Notes: generated from the letters alone by a model not told the origin. A DNA stretch of 64,000 nucleotides from Rhodococcus tukisamuensis NBRC 100609 (GCF_001894985.1 NZ_BCXG01000001.1:186001-250000), one strand, 5' to 3'; numbered from the stretch's first letter, positions 16,321 to 30,423 are shown. Numbers and translations: made by a program.

Positions 16321-17799
16321 ATGACACAGGCAGACGAGGCAGGGCTCGGCGCGGGGACGGTCCGGCACACCCGGGTGCTGGTCATCGGTGCGGGATTCGC
16401 CGGGCTCGGCATGGCGGTGGGCCTGGCCCGAGCCGGTGAGGGCGACTTCGTGGTGCTCGAGAAGGCCGCCGAGGTCGGTGGCACCTGGCGGGAGAACACC
16501 TATCCGGGCTGCGAGTGCGACGTGCCGTCGGTCCTGTACTCGTACTCGTTCGCGCCGCACCGTCGCCGCGGCGGCGACCGGGCCTCACAGCCCGAGATCC
16601 TGGACTACCTCCGGCGGGTGAGCGACGAGTACGGCGTCCGCGCGAAGATCGAATTCGGCGCCGAGGTCGGCGGCGGACGATGGGACGAGGCCGCCCGGCG
16701 TTGGCACGTCCGGACCGTGGACGGCCGCGAGTACGTCGCGCAGTTCCTGGTCGTCGGGACGGGCGCCCTGCACCAGCCCGCGCTGCCCCGGATCTCCGGC
16801 GCCGGGACCTTCGGCGGACCTTCCTTCCACTCGGCGCAGTGGGACCACACCGTCGACCTCACCGGCAAGACGGTGGCGGTGATCGGCACCGGCGCGAGCG
16901 CGGTCCAGCTGGTGCCCGAGCTCGCCGCTCGCGCCGGCGCGCTGCAGCTCTACCAGCGCACGCCGCCGTGGGTGCTGCCGCGACGCAGGTCCCGCCTGTC
17001 AGCCGTGCGGGTGCCTGCGACCGGGCGGATCGCCCGAGCACTGACCTACTGGAACGCGGAGCTGCTGGCGCTCGGGCTCAACGGACCGCCCGCGCTGACC
17101 CGGCCCCTCGAACGTCGGGCACGGGGGCATCTGCGCCGTCAGGTCCCGGACCCCGAACTCCGACGGGCGCTGACGCCGGACTACCGCATCGGCTGCAAGC
17201 GGATCCTCCGGTCCGACGACTACTACCCGGCCCTGAGCCGGCCGGGCACGGAGGTGGTCACCGACCCGATCGCCGAGATCCGCCCGGACGCCGTCGTGAC
17301 CGCCGACGGGACGGTGCGCCCGGTGGACGTGATCGTCTACGCCACCGGATTCCGGGTGGCGGGCCCGCTGGCCCGGCTGCCGCTCGCCGGGCGGGGCGGC
17401 GTCACCCTGCAGGAGCTGTGGTGGCGGGACGGGATCGCGACGCACCTCGGCATCACGGTCTCGGGCCTGCCCAACGCGTTCCTGCTCACCGGGCCGAACA
17501 CCGGCCTGGGGCACAGCTCCCTGGTGTTCATGATCGAGTCGCAGGTCCGGCACGTGCTCGCGGCGATGGCCCTGGTGGATCGGGACGGGGCGCGTGCGGT
17601 CGACGTCCGCGCGGACGCGCAGGCCGACTACCACGCTGACCTGCACGACCGGCTCGCGTCCGCCGTCTGGAGTACCGGTGGATGCGCGAGTTGGTATGTC
17701 ACAGCGGACGGCACCAATCACTCACTGTGGCCGGGCTTCTCGTGGCGGTACCGGCTGCGTACGCGCAGGGTGCGGCGGCGCGACCACGAGCTGTTCTGA
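16321..17799 (+). CDS. flavin-containing / Baeyer-Villiger-type monooxygenase
   Basis: A 492-aa class B flavoprotein monooxygenase. The FAD site is VLVIGAGFAGLGMAVGLARAG (residues ~20-40), followed by GGTWRENTYPGCECDVPS, typical of BVMO/FMO enzymes. The region between the two Rossmann folds reads QPALPRISGAGTFGGPSFHSAQWDH, a variant of the FxGxxxHxxxW/D fingerprint. The NADPH site is VAVIGTGASAVQLVPELA. The enzyme would insert oxygen into a ketone or oxidise N/S atoms. The ATG has GGTGAGAGGTGGAG upstream. The palindrome at 16276 probably controls it. Confidence 0.88.
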   Translation: MTQADEAGLGAGTVRHTRVLVIGAGFAGLGMAVGLARAGEGDFVVLEKAAEVGGTWRENTYPGCECDVPSVLYSYSFAPHRRRGGDRASQPEILDYLRRVSDEYGVRAKIEFGAEVGGGRWDEAARRWHVRTVDGREYVAQFLVVGTGALHQPALPRISGAGTFGGPSFHSAQWDHTVDLTGKTVAVIGTGASAVQLVPELAARAGALQLYQRTPPWVLPRRRSRLSAVRVPATGRIARALTYWNAELLALGLNGPPALTRPLERRARGHLRRQVPDPELRRALTPDYRIGCKRILRSDDYYPALSRPGTEVVTDPIAEIRPDAVVTADGTVRPVDVIVYATGFRVAGPLARLPLAGRGGVTLQELWWRDGIATHLGITVSGLPNAFLLTGPNTGLGHSSLVFMIESQVRHVLAAMALVDRDGARAVDVRADAQADYHADLHDRLASAVWSTGGCASWYVTADGTNHSLWPGFSWRYRLRTRRVRRRDHELF

Positions 17800-17812
17800 C
17801 GGTTGCCGCGGC

Positions 17813-18913
17813 TCAGCCGGCGGGTGCCGGCAGCGCCGGGTGCAGCTCCACCTCCTGGGTCTTGACCACGAAGTACACCTGCCGCCCCGGTGCGAGGTCG
17901 AGGTCGGCGACGGCCGCGGCGGTGACGTCCGCCGCGAGACCGGCGCTGCCGTCCGGGTTCTCGGCGCCGCGCACCCGTACGGTCGTCCCGTGCACCTCCA
18001 TCTCGGCGATGGTCACGGGGAGCGCGTTGCGGGGGCTGGCATGCGGCGGTTCGAGGTGCACCGCCACCGCGGCCGGCCGGAACAGGGCGACCGCCGCCGC
18101 GCCGGGGTGGAGGTCGCCGCCAGGCTCCTCGATCCCGGAAACGGTGGTGCCCCAGGGCGTCTCGAGCGAACCGGTTGCGGCCATGGTGCCGGCGAGCAGG
18201 TCGACCCCGGCGATCCGGGCGCCGAAGGCGCTGCGCGGCGAGGTGAGGACCGAGCGCACGGTGCCGGACTCGACGATCCGGCCCGCGTCGACGATCGCCA
18301 CCCGGTCGGCCAGGGCGAGCGCGTCGAGGAGGTCGTGGGTGACGATCACCGCGGTCCGCGACTGCTCACGCAGGACGGTCCGCAACAGCCGGCGCACCAC
18401 GGGCGCGGCGGTCACGTCCAGCGCGGACATCGGCTCGTCCAGCAGCAGCAGTCGCGGCTCGGCGGCGAGGGCCCGCGCGATCGCGACCCGCTGGGCCTGG
18501 CCGCCCGAGAGTCGGGCGGGCCGGCGGCGGGCCAGGTCTTCGGCGTCGACGGCCTGCAGCCACTGCCGGGCCAGCACGCGGGACGCCGCCCGGCCCGTCC
18601 CGCGGCTGCGGGGTGCGAAGGCGACGTTCGCGGCGGCGCTGAGGTGTGGGAACAGCAGCGGCCGCTGGGACAGCAGCGCCACGCCGCGCGCGTGCGGCGG
18701 GACGAACACGCCGGCGGCCGTGTCGGTGAGGGTCGCGTCGCCGAGCATGACGGTGCCGTGGTCGGGTCGCACCAGCCCCGCGATCAGCGACAGCAGCGTG
18801 GACTTGCCGGCCCCGTTGGGGCCGAGGACGGCCAGCACCTCGCCGTCCGCCAGGTCGAGGTCGAGGTCGACGCCGCGCCGCTCGATCCGGGCCCGCACCG
18901 ACAGCGCGCTCAC
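17813..18913 (-). CDS. modC: molybdate ABC transporter ATP-binding protein
   Basis: A 366-aa ABC ATPase. Walker A is GPNGAGKST (~33), the signature RLSGGQAQRVAIARAL, Walker B RLLLLDEPMSAL, and the H-loop VIVTHD. A C-terminal Mop/TOBE domain (~230-366: NALPVTIAEMEVHGTTVRVRG ... GRQVYFVVKTQEVEL) would bind oxyanion and give trans-inhibition as in other ModC proteins. It energises molybdate (or tungstate) uptake with ModB and ModA. Ten bases separate it from modB upstream. Confidence 0.92.
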   Translation of the reverse strand: MSALSVRARIERRGVDLDLDLADGEVLAVLGPNGAGKSTLLSLIAGLVRPDHGTVMLGDATLTDTAAGVFVPPHARGVALLSQRPLLFPHLSAAANVAFAPRSRGTGRAASRVLARQWLQAVDAEDLARRRPARLSGGQAQRVAIARALAAEPRLLLLDEPMSALDVTAAPVVRRLLRTVLREQSRTAVIVTHDLLDALALADRVAIVDAGRIVESGTVRSVLTSPRSAFGARIAGVDLLAGTMAATGSLETPWGTTVSGIEEPGGDLHPGAAAVALFRPAAVAVHLEPPHASPRNALPVTIAEMEVHGTTVRVRGAENPDGSAGLAADVTAAAVADLDLAPGRQVYFVVKTQEVELHPALPAPAG

Positions 18914-18923
18914 CGCGGGCCCC

Positions 18924-19736
18924 TCACGGCGCGCCTCTGGTGAGACGCCGGCCGTGGACCGCGACCACGATCACGGCCGCGGCCACGATGAGCAGCAGTG
19001 ACAACGCGACCGCGGCGTCCGGGTCGGTCTCGCGTTGCAGGTAGATCTCCAGTGGCAGCGTGCGGGTGACGCCCTGCAGCGAGCCGGCGAAGGTGATGGT
19101 GGCGCCGAACTCGCCGAGTGCCCGGGCGAAGGCGAGCACCGCCCCGGAGAGCAGGCCGGGCAGCACCAACGGCAGCGTCACCCGGCGCAGCACCGTGGTG
19201 GGGCGGGCGCCGAGGGTGGCGGCGACCCGCTCGAAGTCGCGGCCGGCCACGCGCAGTGCGCCCTCGAGGCTGACGACGAGGAACGGCAGCGAGACGAAGG
19301 TCTGCGCCAGCACGACGGCGGTGGTGGAGAACGCGATCCGGACGCCGAAGGCCTCGAGGTGCTGGCCCAGCAGGCCGTTGCGTCCGAAGGTGTACAGCAG
19401 TGCGATGCCGCCGACCACCGGCGGCAGCACCAGCGGCAGCAGCACGAGGGCGTGCAGCAGCGAGCGCCCGCGGAAGTGGCCGCGGGCCAGCACCAGGGCC
19501 ATCGGCACCCCGAACACAATGCACAGCAGCGTGCTCGCGGCGGCGGTCTTCAGGCTCAACGTCAGTGCGGTGCGGGAGGATTCGGAGGTGACCAGCGGGA
19601 CGAAGTTCGCCCAGTCGATCTCGACCAGCACCGCGACCAGCGGCAGCAGCAGGAAGGCCGCGCCGATCGCGGCGGGCAGGTAGGCCCACGCGGGCAGGCC
19701 CACCCCCGCCGCGGTGCCCTGGCGCAGGCCGGTCAC
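18924..19736 (-). CDS. modB: molybdate ABC transporter permease
   Basis: A 270-aa inner-membrane permease with about six helices (e.g. [61 protein letters not shown]). The EAA-loop that docks ModC reads [25 protein letters not shown], and [16 protein letters not shown] is the ModB/CysT signature. It is 25 bases downstream of modA. It is one of two oxyanion or organic-anion ABC systems in the window; the other is the phosphonate transporter. Confidence 0.92.
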   Translation of the reverse strand: MTGLRQGTAAGVGLPAWAYLPAAIGAAFLLLPLVAVLVEIDWANFVPLVTSESSRTALTLSLKTAAASTLLCIVFGVPMALVLARGHFRGRSLLHALVLLPLVLPPVVGGIALLYTFGRNGLLGQHLEAFGVRIAFSTTAVVLAQTFVSLPFLVVSLEGALRVAGRDFERVAATLGARPTTVLRRVTLPLVLPGLLSGAVLAFARALGEFGATITFAGSLQGVTRTLPLEIYLQRETDPDAAVALSLLLIVAAAVIVVAVHGRRLTRGAP

Positions 19737-19761
19737 CGAACCGGTCCGGACTGCCGACAGG

Positions 19762-20547
19762 TCACGGCGCCGCGAACCCCGCCTCGGCCAGCACCTGCCG
19801 ACCCTCCGGTCCGGTGACGAGTTCGACGAATTCCGCTGCGGCGGAATGGTTCTGTGACTCGTTCAGGACGGCGATCGGGTAGGTGTTCACCGCGCGGGAC
19901 GCCTCCGGGAAGGCCACGGCGGTCACCTTCTCGCCCGCGTTGGCGGCGTCGGTGACGTAGACCAGGCCCGCGTCGGCCTGTCCGGAGGTGACCTTCCCGA
20001 GGACGTCGGTGACCGAGGACTCCTCGCTGACCGGCGCGAGGTCCACGCCGGTGGCCTGCTCCACCTTGACGGTCGCCGCGCCGCAGGGCACCTGCGGCGC
20101 GCACACCACCACCTGGTTGCCGGGCTCGGTCAGGTCGGCGAACGATGTTATGCCCCGGGGGTTTCCGGGAGCGGTGACGATGGTGAGGGTGTTGGTGGCG
20201 AAGTTGACGGGGACTCCGGCGACGAGCCCGCCGTCGGTGGCCTTGGTCATGTTCGCGGTGTCGGCGGAGGCGAACACGTCGGCGGGCGCGCCCTGGCTCA
20301 GCTGTGCCACCAGGTCGGAGGAGCCGGCGAAGTTGAACCGCACCCGGCTGCCGGGGTGCGCCTCCTCGAACTGCGTGCCGAGTTCGGTGAACGTGGGCTT
20401 CAGCGAGGCCGCGGCGAAGACGGTGACGTCGCCGGTTACCGCCGCACCGGTGGTCGGGGCGGCCGGGTCGTCGGACGAGCCCCCGCAGCCGGCCACCAGG
20501 GCCGTGGCGGCCAGCACGGCCAGCAGGCCGGGAACGGTGCGGGTCAC
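19762..20547 (-). CDS. modA: molybdate-binding periplasmic lipoprotein
   Basis: 261 aa. The signal peptide ends in a lipobox, [12 protein letters not shown], so it is a membrane-anchored lipoprotein. The ModA core reads [53 protein letters not shown] (oxyanion-binding Ser residues), [13 protein letters not shown] and a final [15 protein letters not shown]. The GTG at 20547 has CGGAGG 8 bases upstream and overlaps the stop of the regulator gene, so it is coupled to it. Confidence 0.92.
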   Translation of the reverse strand: MTRTVPGLLAVLAATALVAGCGGSSDDPAAPTTGAAVTGDVTVFAAASLKPTFTELGTQFEEAHPGSRVRFNFAGSSDLVAQLSQGAPADVFASADTANMTKATDGGLVAGVPVNFATNTLTIVTAPGNPRGITSFADLTEPGNQVVVCAPQVPCGAATVKVEQATGVDLAPVSEESSVTDVLGKVTSGQADAGLVYVTDAANAGEKVTAVAFPEASRAVNTYPIAVLNESQNHSAAAEFVELVTGPEGRQVLAEAGFAAP

Positions 20548-20945
20548 GATGTACCTCCGGGTGTTTCGACGACGACAGTGGTGGCCTTGACCATCGCGAC
20601 GGCGACCTTGCCGGGCGCCAGCCCGAGTTCGGCGGCCGACGTGCTGCTCATCAGCGAGACGACGGTGAAGGGCCCGCACTGCATCTGCACCTCGGCCATC
20701 ACCTTGTCGGTCGTCACCTTGGTCACGAGCCCGACGAACCGGTTGCGGGCGGAGCTGCCGGTGCCGAGGGGGTCCGGTGGTGGCGTGGCGTGCTCGCGGG
20801 CGAACTCGGCGAGCACCTCGCCGTCGATGACCTTGCGTCCCGACTCGTCCTTGCCGGCGACCAGCGTGCCGGCGTCGATCCAGCGCCGCACCGTGTCGTC
20901 GCTGACGCCGAGCAGTGCCGCGGCGTCCTTCACGCGAATTGACAT
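20544..20945 (-). CDS. HTH-Mop fusion, molybdate-responsive regulator of modABC
   Basis: 133 aa. Residues 1-55 form an excisionase/MerR-like HTH (IRVKDAAALLGVSDDTVRRWIDAGTL). Residues ~65-133 form a single Mop (TOBE) domain: SARNRFVGLVTKVTTDKVMAEVQMQCG, then SLMSSTSAAELGLAPGKVAVAMVKATTV. Mop domains bind molybdate or molybdopterin, so this is probably the sensor-repressor of the operon it leads; it is not the ModE architecture. It is the first gene, overlapping modA by 4 bp. GGAGGGG precedes the ATG at 20945. Confidence 0.85.
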   Translation of the reverse strand: MSIRVKDAAALLGVSDDTVRRWIDAGTLVAGKDESGRKVIDGEVLAEFAREHATPPPDPLGTGSSARNRFVGLVTKVTTDKVMAEVQMQCGPFTVVSLMSSTSAAELGLAPGKVAVAMVKATTVVVETPGGTS

Positions 20946-21162
20946 GTGACCCCTCCGTCATCCGCATATGCGGTTGATTCGAGATGTTAGACCAGTGGAT
21001 GCCGGTAGTGCGAGGCGAAGGATCCGCGTTCGCGATTCTGTCGCCGTCGCGGTTCCCCGGCCCGGTCCTGCCATCCGGAGGTACCGTGAGGTGGTCACCT
21101 GCAGGCGCGGCGCGGCTCCTGCCGACGCCGCTCGGCTTCGCCCCGGAAACGGAGGCCGATTC

Positions 21163-24533
<3,371 letters not shown>

Positions 24534-24543
24534 CCCGCGCGCG

Positions 24544-24602
24544 CCGAGTGTGCAGATCCTGTCGGGCGCACTCGGGCGATGCCCCGGCAGATGCACACTC
24601 GG
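24544..24602 (+). terminator. long hairpin downstream of hpd
   Basis: The outer arms CCGAGTGTGCA and TGCACACTCGG pair over 11 bp; inside, CTGTCGGG can pair with CCCCGGCAG with one wobble. It begins 11 bases after the hpd stop. No T-run. Confidence 0.6.
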
Positions 24603-24673
24603 GCCGGGCCGTGACCCGATCGGTACTCGTTGCGCTGGCGAATGGTGCCCCGGTCGTGTTCTATCTGTGAACT

Positions 24674-25027
24674 ATGAGCTCAGTCACCCGCATCGTCGCC
24701 GCCACTGCCGGATCCGTCGCGATCCTCGCCGCGTCCGCCGCGATCGCGACCGCCGCCCCCGCCGTCGCGAAGTACACCCCGCTCGCCGACGGTGGCCACA
24801 CCGAGTACCTGGTCAACCCGGTCCTCGACCAGGACGACCTGCTCAGCACCGACAAGGACATCACCACGATGCCGGACGTGCGGGCACACAGCATCGACGG
24901 CCGCACCTTCTCCTTCTACCGGGTCGTCGACGGCACCCGGATCGGCATGGTCCGGATCAACGAGTTCTGCCTGCCCACCGGCGCCTGCCACGGCGTCATC
25001 GTCGACGGCCCCACCTCGGTCTTCTGA
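24674..25027 (+). CDS. small secreted protein, unknown function
   Basis: 117 aa with a Sec signal peptide (TRIVAATAGSVAILAASAAIATAAPAVA, cleavage expected near ATAAPA or AVA). The mature part of ~85 residues contains two cysteines (NEFCLPTGACHG) that could form a disulphide. No known domain was recognised. It is monocistronic: terminator hairpins lie on both sides. Exported-protein status is well supported; its role is not. Confidence 0.75.
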   Translation: MSSVTRIVAATAGSVAILAASAAIATAAPAVAKYTPLADGGHTEYLVNPVLDQDDLLSTDKDITTMPDVRAHSIDGRTFSFYRVVDGTRIGMVRINEFCLPTGACHGVIVDGPTSVF

Positions 25028-25051
25028 CGCGGGACCTCCTTCGCCTGACGA

Positions 25052-25108
25052 CGAACGGGCGGTTACCGGGACGGCCTCACGGCCGTTGCCCCGGTAACCG
25101 CCCGTTCG
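25052..25108. terminator. 57-nt near-perfect hairpin with 19-bp outer stem before hemL
   Basis: The arms at 25052-25070 and 25090-25108 are exact complements over 19 bp. The loop itself folds through ACGGCC-TCAC-GGCCGT, leaving only TGC unpaired. It lies 24 bases after the secreted-protein stop and 76 bases before the hemL GTG, isolating the haem/cytochrome operon. Confidence 0.75.
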
Positions 25109-25184
25109 CGTTGCGGCGGCGGCCGCGTGTGGCGTCCCACACCCTGCCTTTGTCAAGATCGCAACAACTGGGACACTGGGGGTC

Positions 25185-26510
25185 GTGACTGTTTCCCCCG
25201 GCGCTTCGGCGCGGCCCGCCACCACCTCCGCCCAACTCTTCGAGCGGGCCGGCGCGGTCATCCCGGGCGGCGTCAACTCGCCGGTCCGCGCGTTCCAGTC
25301 GGTCGGCGGCACCCCGCGCTTCATCACGAAGGCGTCCGGCTGCACCCTCACCGACGTGGACGGCAACGACTACGTCGACCTGATCTGTTCGTGGGGTCCG
25401 ATGATCCTCGGCCACGCGCACCCGGCCGTGGTCGAGGCCGTCCAGAAGGCCGCCACCACCGGGCTGTCCTTCGGCGCCCCCACGGAGGGCGAGATCGAGC
25501 TGGCCGAGCTGATCGTGGACCGGGTCGGGTCCGTCGACCAGGTGCGGCTGGTCAACTCCGGCACCGAGGCCACCATGAGCGCGGTCCGGTTGGCCCGCGG
25601 CTTCACCGGCCGCAGCAAGATCGTCAAGTTCTCCGGCTGCTACCACGGTCACGTCGACGCGCTGCTCGCCGACGCCGGCTCTGGCGTCGCCACCCTCGGG
25701 CTGCCCACCTCGCCCGGCGTCACCGGCGCGCAGGCCTCGGACACCATCGTGCTGCCCTACAACAACCTCGAGGCCGTCGCCCAGGTGTTCGCCGCGAACC
25801 CCGGCCAGATCGCCTGCGTGATCACCGAGGCCGCCGCCGGCAACATGGGCGCCGTCGCGCCGCTGCCCGGTTTCAACGAGGGCCTGCGCCGGTTGTGCAC
25901 CGCGCACGACGCCCTGCTGATCATGGACGAGGTGATGACCGGGTTCCGGGTCAGCTCCGCCGGTTGGTACGGCCTCGACGGCGTCGCCGGGGACCTCACC
26001 ACCTTCGGCAAGGTGATGAGCGGCGGCCTGCCCGCCGCCGCGTTCGGCGGTCGCGCCGACGTGATGAACCACCTCGCCCCGGCCGGTCCGGTCTACCAGG
26101 CCGGCACCCTGTCCGGGAACCCGGTGGCCGTGGCCGCCGGCCTGGCCAGCCTGCGCGCGGCCGACGACGCCGTGTACGACGCCCTCGAGCGCAACTCTGC
26201 GACCCTCGGCCGACTGCTCGGCGAGGCGCTCACCGAGGCCGGGGTCCGGCACCAGGTCCAGTTTGCAGGCACCATGGTGAGCGTGTTCTTCGCCGACCGT
26301 CCCGTGACCAACTACGCGGAGGCCAAGGCGAGCGACACCTGGCGCTTCCCGGCCTTCTTCCACGCACTGCTCTCTCGGGGTGTGTACGCGCCGCCGAGTG
26401 CCTTCGAGGCGTGGTTCGTCTCGTCGGCCCTCGACGATGCTGCGTTCGACCGGATCGCGGCCGCGCTGCCGGCCGCCGCAAAGGCCGCGGCCGCGGCCAC
26501 CGCCCCGTAG
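25185..26510 (+). CDS. hemL: glutamate-1-semialdehyde 2,1-aminomutase
   Basis: A 441-aa PLP enzyme converting glutamate-1-semialdehyde (the HemA product) to 5-aminolevulinate. Signatures: [23 protein letters not shown], the [17 protein letters not shown] loop, the PLP Asp in [12 protein letters not shown], and the Schiff-base Lys in [18 protein letters not shown]. The GTG at 25185 has TGGGGG ahead. It heads the hemL-phosphatase-tlpA-ccdA-resB-ccsA series as in M. tuberculosis. Confidence 0.97.
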   Translation: MTVSPGASARPATTSAQLFERAGAVIPGGVNSPVRAFQSVGGTPRFITKASGCTLTDVDGNDYVDLICSWGPMILGHAHPAVVEAVQKAATTGLSFGAPTEGEIELAELIVDRVGSVDQVRLVNSGTEATMSAVRLARGFTGRSKIVKFSGCYHGHVDALLADAGSGVATLGLPTSPGVTGAQASDTIVLPYNNLEAVAQVFAANPGQIACVITEAAAGNMGAVAPLPGFNEGLRRLCTAHDALLIMDEVMTGFRVSSAGWYGLDGVAGDLTTFGKVMSGGLPAAAFGGRADVMNHLAPAGPVYQAGTLSGNPVAVAAGLASLRAADDAVYDALERNSATLGRLLGEALTEAGVRHQVQFAGTMVSVFFADRPVTNYAEAKASDTWRFPAFFHALLSRGVYAPPSAFEAWFVSSALDDAAFDRIAAALPAAAKAAAAATAP

Positions 26511-26592
26511 CTCCGCCCGCCAGACGCCTCACCGGCAGCTGTTCCACGGCCGCCGCCAGCCACCCCGCCACTGAAGATCACGGAGCAACCAC

Positions 26593-27261
26593 GTGACCAG
26601 CCCGAACCAGACGCCGTCGAGCGACCATGCCGCGACCCGCACGATCGTGCACGTGCTTCGGCACGGCGAGGTCCACAACCCGAAGGGGATCCTCTACGGC
26701 CGCCTCCCCGGGTACCGGCTGTCGGTGACGGGGGAGGCGCAGGCCCGCACCGTCGCGTCGGTGCTGGCGAACCACGACATCACCCACGTGGTGGCGTCGC
26801 CGCTGCAGCGCGCCCAGCAGACCGCCACCCCGATCGCGGACAAGCACGGACTGACGCTGGCCACCGACGACAACCTGATCGAGGCGGCCAACGACTTCGA
26901 GGGTCTCAAGGTCTCCGTCGGCGACGGCGCGCTGAGCCGGCCCCGGCACTGGTGGAAGCTGCGCGACCCCTTCACCCCGTCCTGGGGCGAGCCCTACCTG
27001 CAGATCGCGCACCGCATGCTGGCCGCGGTCAACACCGCGCGCGTCGCCGCCGTCGGGCACGAGGCCGTGTGCGTCAGCCACCAGCTTCCGGTGTGGACGC
27101 TGCGCCGGTTCCTGCAGGGTGAGCGGCTCTGGCACGACCCGCGGAACCGGCAGTGCGCGCTGGCCTCGCTGACCTCCTTGGTCTACGAGGGCGACACCCT
27201 CGTCGACATCGTCTACTCGGAGCCCGCGGGGGCGTCCGATCCGAGGGTGACCGGGGCATGA
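26593..27261 (+). CDS. histidine phosphatase (phosphoglycerate mutase-like) family protein
   Basis: A 222-aa branch-1 histidine phosphatase. The phospho-acceptor motif is [10 protein letters not shown] (RHG with His ~22), the second Arg/Glu region is [17 protein letters not shown], and the second catalytic His lies in [17 protein letters not shown]. It corresponds to Rv0525 between hemL and the thioredoxin-like gene. Its substrate is unknown; conserved linkage to cytochrome c maturation suggests a supporting role. The stop overlaps the next ATG. Confidence 0.88.
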   Translation: MTSPNQTPSSDHAATRTIVHVLRHGEVHNPKGILYGRLPGYRLSVTGEAQARTVASVLANHDITHVVASPLQRAQQTATPIADKHGLTLATDDNLIEAANDFEGLKVSVGDGALSRPRHWWKLRDPFTPSWGEPYLQIAHRMLAAVNTARVAAVGHEAVCVSHQLPVWTLRRFLQGERLWHDPRNRQCALASLTSLVYEGDTLVDIVYSEPAGASDPRVTGA

Positions 27262-27863
27262 CTCGCTTTCGCGCCGCGCCGGTCCTGCGTGCTCTCGTGA
27301 CGCTCGCCGTGCTCGGGTCGGTCGCGGCCTGCGGCACCGGGACCGACGCGGTGGTCCAGGGCGGCACCTTCGACTTCGTCACCCCCGGCGGCAAGACCGA
27401 GATCTTCTACGACCCGCCGAGCGAGCGCGGCACCATCGGCAACATCTCCGGTCCGGACCTGATGGTCGACGGCAAGACCACCTCGCTCTCCGACTTCGCC
27501 GGCCAGCCCGTCGTGGTCAACCTGTGGGGCCAGTGGTGCGGGCCGTGCCGGGGCGAGGCCGACGACCTCGAGACGGTGTACGAGAACACCAAGGACCTCG
27601 GCGTCGCCTTCCTGGGCATCAACGTCAAGGACCCGCAGCAGGACAAGGCGCAGGACTTCGTCACCGACAACAACGTGAGCTACCCCTCCGTGTACGACCC
27701 CGCGATGCGCACCCTCACCGCGCTCGGCGGCAAGTTCCCCACCAGCGTCATCCCCTCCACCCTGGTCCTGGACCGGGAGCACCGGGTGGCGGCGGTGTTC
27801 CTCAAGGCCCTGCTGGCCGAGGACCTGCAACCGGTGGTCGAAAGGGTCGCGCGAGAGCAGTGA
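27258..27863 (+). CDS. thioredoxin-fold lipoprotein (TlpA/ResA/CcsX-like) of cytochrome c maturation
   Basis: 201 aa. A signal peptide with lipobox (GSVAAC-GTG) anchors it outside the membrane. The thioredoxin fold carries [19 protein letters not shown] (active-site W-C-G-P-C) and the cis-Pro loop [18 protein letters not shown]. It would reduce the CXXCH cysteines of apocytochrome c, receiving electrons from CcdA encoded just downstream. ATGA overlap with the phosphatase gene. Confidence 0.92.
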   Translation: MTRFRAAPVLRALVTLAVLGSVAACGTGTDAVVQGGTFDFVTPGGKTEIFYDPPSERGTIGNISGPDLMVDGKTTSLSDFAGQPVVVNLWGQWCGPCRGEADDLETVYENTKDLGVAFLGINVKDPQQDKAQDFVTDNNVSYPSVYDPAMRTLTALGGKFPTSVIPSTLVLDREHRVAAVFLKALLAEDLQPVVERVAREQ

Positions 27864-27865
27864 AC

Positions 27866-28723
27866 ATGACAGATCTGACCGCTCCCCACCAGGCCGTCCT
27901 GGCCGCCGGAATCGGCGAGACCTTCCAGAGCACCGCGGCCTCCGGACCGCTGCTGCTGGCGATGGCCGTCTGCGTGCTCGCCGGCCTGGTGTCCTTCGCC
28001 TCGCCGTGCGTGGTGCCGCTGGTGCCCGGCTACCTCTCCTACCTGGCGGGCATCGTCGGCGCCGACGCCCCGGCGGTGACGGCCGCCGAGGCGTCCGCCC
28101 GCAGCGAGGGGTCGGTCCGCACCGAGGTCCGGGCCGCGAGGCTCCGCATCGCCGGCGCGGTCGGGCTGTTCGTGCTCGGCTTCACCGTGGTGTTCGTGCT
28201 CGCCACCGCCTCGGTGTTCGGGCTGATCTCGACGCTGATGATCAACCGTGAGGTGCTGCAACGGGTCGGTGGTGTGGTCACCATCGCCATGGGCCTGGTG
28301 TTCATCGGCCTGGTGCCCGCGCTGCAACGCGACGTCCGTTTCGAGCCGCGGCGGGTCTCCGGCCTGATCGGCGCCCCGATGCTCGGCGCGGTCTTCGGTC
28401 TCGGGTGGACGCCGTGCCTGGGCCCGACCCTCGCCGGGGTGCTGTCCGTGGCGGCAGGCACCGAGGGCGCGACCGCGGCCCGTGGCGTGCTGCTGATCGT
28501 CGCGTACTGCCTCGGCCTGGGGCTGCCCTTCGTGATCCTGGCGTTCGGTTCGGTGAGCGCGCTGCGCGGGGTGGGCTGGTTGCGGCGCAACGCGCGGGTG
28601 ATCCAGATCTTCGGCGGCGTGATGCTGGTGGCGGTGGGCCTGGCCCTGGTCACCGGCGCCTGGGACGTCTTTGTCAGTTGGGTACGCGATGCGTTCATCT
28701 CGGAGGTGACGTTGCCGATATGA
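27866..28723 (+). CDS. ccdA: cytochrome c biogenesis thiol-disulphide transporter CcdA
   Basis: A 285-aa membrane protein of the DsbD/CcdA family with six or more helices. Redox cysteines are in [20 protein letters not shown] and in the pseudo-symmetric [14 protein letters not shown]. It passes cytosolic thioredoxin electrons to the exported TlpA-like lipoprotein. The start could be ATG 27866 or the GTG at 27860 that overlaps the tlpA stop. The final ATGA joins it to resB. Confidence 0.92.
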   Translation: MTDLTAPHQAVLAAGIGETFQSTAASGPLLLAMAVCVLAGLVSFASPCVVPLVPGYLSYLAGIVGADAPAVTAAEASARSEGSVRTEVRAARLRIAGAVGLFVLGFTVVFVLATASVFGLISTLMINREVLQRVGGVVTIAMGLVFIGLVPALQRDVRFEPRRVSGLIGAPMLGAVFGLGWTPCLGPTLAGVLSVAAGTEGATAARGVLLIVAYCLGLGLPFVILAFGSVSALRGVGWLRRNARVIQIFGGVMLVAVGLALVTGAWDVFVSWVRDAFISEVTLPI

Positions 28724-30423
28724 CGGTGAACGAGGAGCAGGTTGTGACGGAACAACAGCCGGCGGGCACCCCGCCGCGGCGGCAGTCGGCGTTCGGCCGC
28801 GTGGTAGCCCTGGTGCGCAACACCTGGCGTGGGCTGACCTCGATGCGGACGGCGCTGGTGCTGCTGTTCCTGCTGGCCTTCGCGGCCATCCCCGGCGCGC
28901 TGCTGCCGCAGCGCAGCCTCAACGCGGGCAAGGTCGACGAGTACATCGCCAACCGCGGCAGCCTGGGCACCCTGATGGACAAGCTCGAGCTGTTCGACGT
29001 GTTCGGCAGCTTCTGGTTCACCGCGGTGTACGTGTTGCTGTTCATCTCGCTGGTCGGCTGCATCCTGCCGCGCTGCTGGGAGCACTACCGGGCGCTGCGG
29101 ACCCAGCCGGTGGCCGCGCCGCGCCGGCTGAACCGGCTGCCGCATCACCTGACCACCGGCACCGACGCCGACCCGGAGGCCGTGGTCGAGCTCGTCGGCG
29201 CCCGGCTGCGGGGCTGGCGGAAGGTCACCCGCACCGGCGGCGACCTGCGCGCGGGCCGCCCCGGCGAGATCACCCTCTCCGCGGAGAAGGGCTACCTGCG
29301 TGAGGCGGGCAACCTGGTCTTCCACCTGTCGCTGGTGGGCCTGCTGGTGGCCATCGCCGCGGGCAAGCTCTTCAGCTACGAGGGCAACGTCGTGGTGGTC
29401 GCCAACGGCGGTCCGGGCTTCTGCACCACCTCGCCGGCGGTGTTCGACGCGTTCCGGGCAGGAAACAACGAGGACGGCACCGGGCTGACCCCGCTGTGCG
29501 TCAAGGTCAACGACTTCACGGCCGACTACCTGGAGAACGGCCAGGCCGAGATGTTCACCTCGAACATCGAGTACCAGGCCGGCGACGACATTGCCAGCAA
29601 CACCTGGCGCTCGCAGCAGCTCCAGGTGAACCACCCGCTGCGGGTCGCGGGCGACCGCGTCTACCTGCAGGGACACGGCTACGCGCCCACGTTCACGGTG
29701 ACCTTCCCGAACGGGGAGACCCGCACCGAGACGCTGCAGTGGCGTCCCGACGACGCGACGACCTTCCTCTCCAGCGGGGCGCTGCGGATCGACCCGCCGG
29801 GTGGCATGTACCCCGACTCCGAGGAACGCCGCAAGAACCAGATCGGCATCGAGGGTCTGTTCGCGCCGACCGCGCTCTTCCACGGGAACCTGCTCTCGTC
29901 GAGCTTCCCCGCGATGAACGACCCGGCGGTGGCGATCGACATCTACAAGGGCGACACCGGGCTCGACACCGGCAACCCGCAGTCGATCTTCTCGCTGAGC
30001 AAGGAACTGGTGAACCAGGGCCGGATGGTCAAGCAGGACCGGGTGAACCTGCGGCCGGGCGAGAGTTCGACGCTCGCGGACGGCACCGTCGTCCGGTTCG
30101 ACGGGGCCACGGACTTCGTGAACCTGCAGGTCTCGCACGACCCCGGGCAGCAGTGGGTGCTGGTGTTCGCGCTGTCGATGATGGCGGGTCTGCTCGTCTC
30201 ACTGGTGGTCAAGCGACGCCGGATCTGGGTGCGTGTCTACCCGGCGCCGGAAGATGCCGACGCAGTGTCGGCTACATTGGGTTCGCAACGACGTACCGTA
30301 GTAGAGCTGGGTGGGCTCGCCCGCACCGACCAGGCCGGTTGGGGCGACGAGTTCGACCGGCTCGGTAGCCGTCTGCTCGACGATCTCGAACCCGCACAGA
30401 CCACATCGCAGAACCGCGCCTGA
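28720..30423 (+). CDS. resB: cytochrome c biogenesis protein ResB/CcsB
   Basis: A 567-aa ResB-domain protein. Three N-terminal membrane helices ([63 protein letters not shown]) are followed by a ~300-residue external domain ([21 protein letters not shown] ...). A last helix ([19 protein letters not shown]) precedes a cytosolic tail. With CcsA it forms the system II haem lyase. The ATG overlaps the ccdA stop. About 16 bases separate it from ccsA. Confidence 0.93.
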   Translation: MTVNEEQVVTEQQPAGTPPRRQSAFGRVVALVRNTWRGLTSMRTALVLLFLLAFAAIPGALLPQRSLNAGKVDEYIANRGSLGTLMDKLELFDVFGSFWFTAVYVLLFISLVGCILPRCWEHYRALRTQPVAAPRRLNRLPHHLTTGTDADPEAVVELVGARLRGWRKVTRTGGDLRAGRPGEITLSAEKGYLREAGNLVFHLSLVGLLVAIAAGKLFSYEGNVVVVANGGPGFCTTSPAVFDAFRAGNNEDGTGLTPLCVKVNDFTADYLENGQAEMFTSNIEYQAGDDIASNTWRSQQLQVNHPLRVAGDRVYLQGHGYAPTFTVTFPNGETRTETLQWRPDDATTFLSSGALRIDPPGGMYPDSEERRKNQIGIEGLFAPTALFHGNLLSSSFPAMNDPAVAIDIYKGDTGLDTGNPQSIFSLSKELVNQGRMVKQDRVNLRPGESSTLADGTVVRFDGATDFVNLQVSHDPGQQWVLVFALSMMAGLLVSLVVKRRRIWVRVYPAPEDADAVSATLGSQRRTVVELGGLARTDQAGWGDEFDRLGSRLLDDLEPAQTTSQNRA

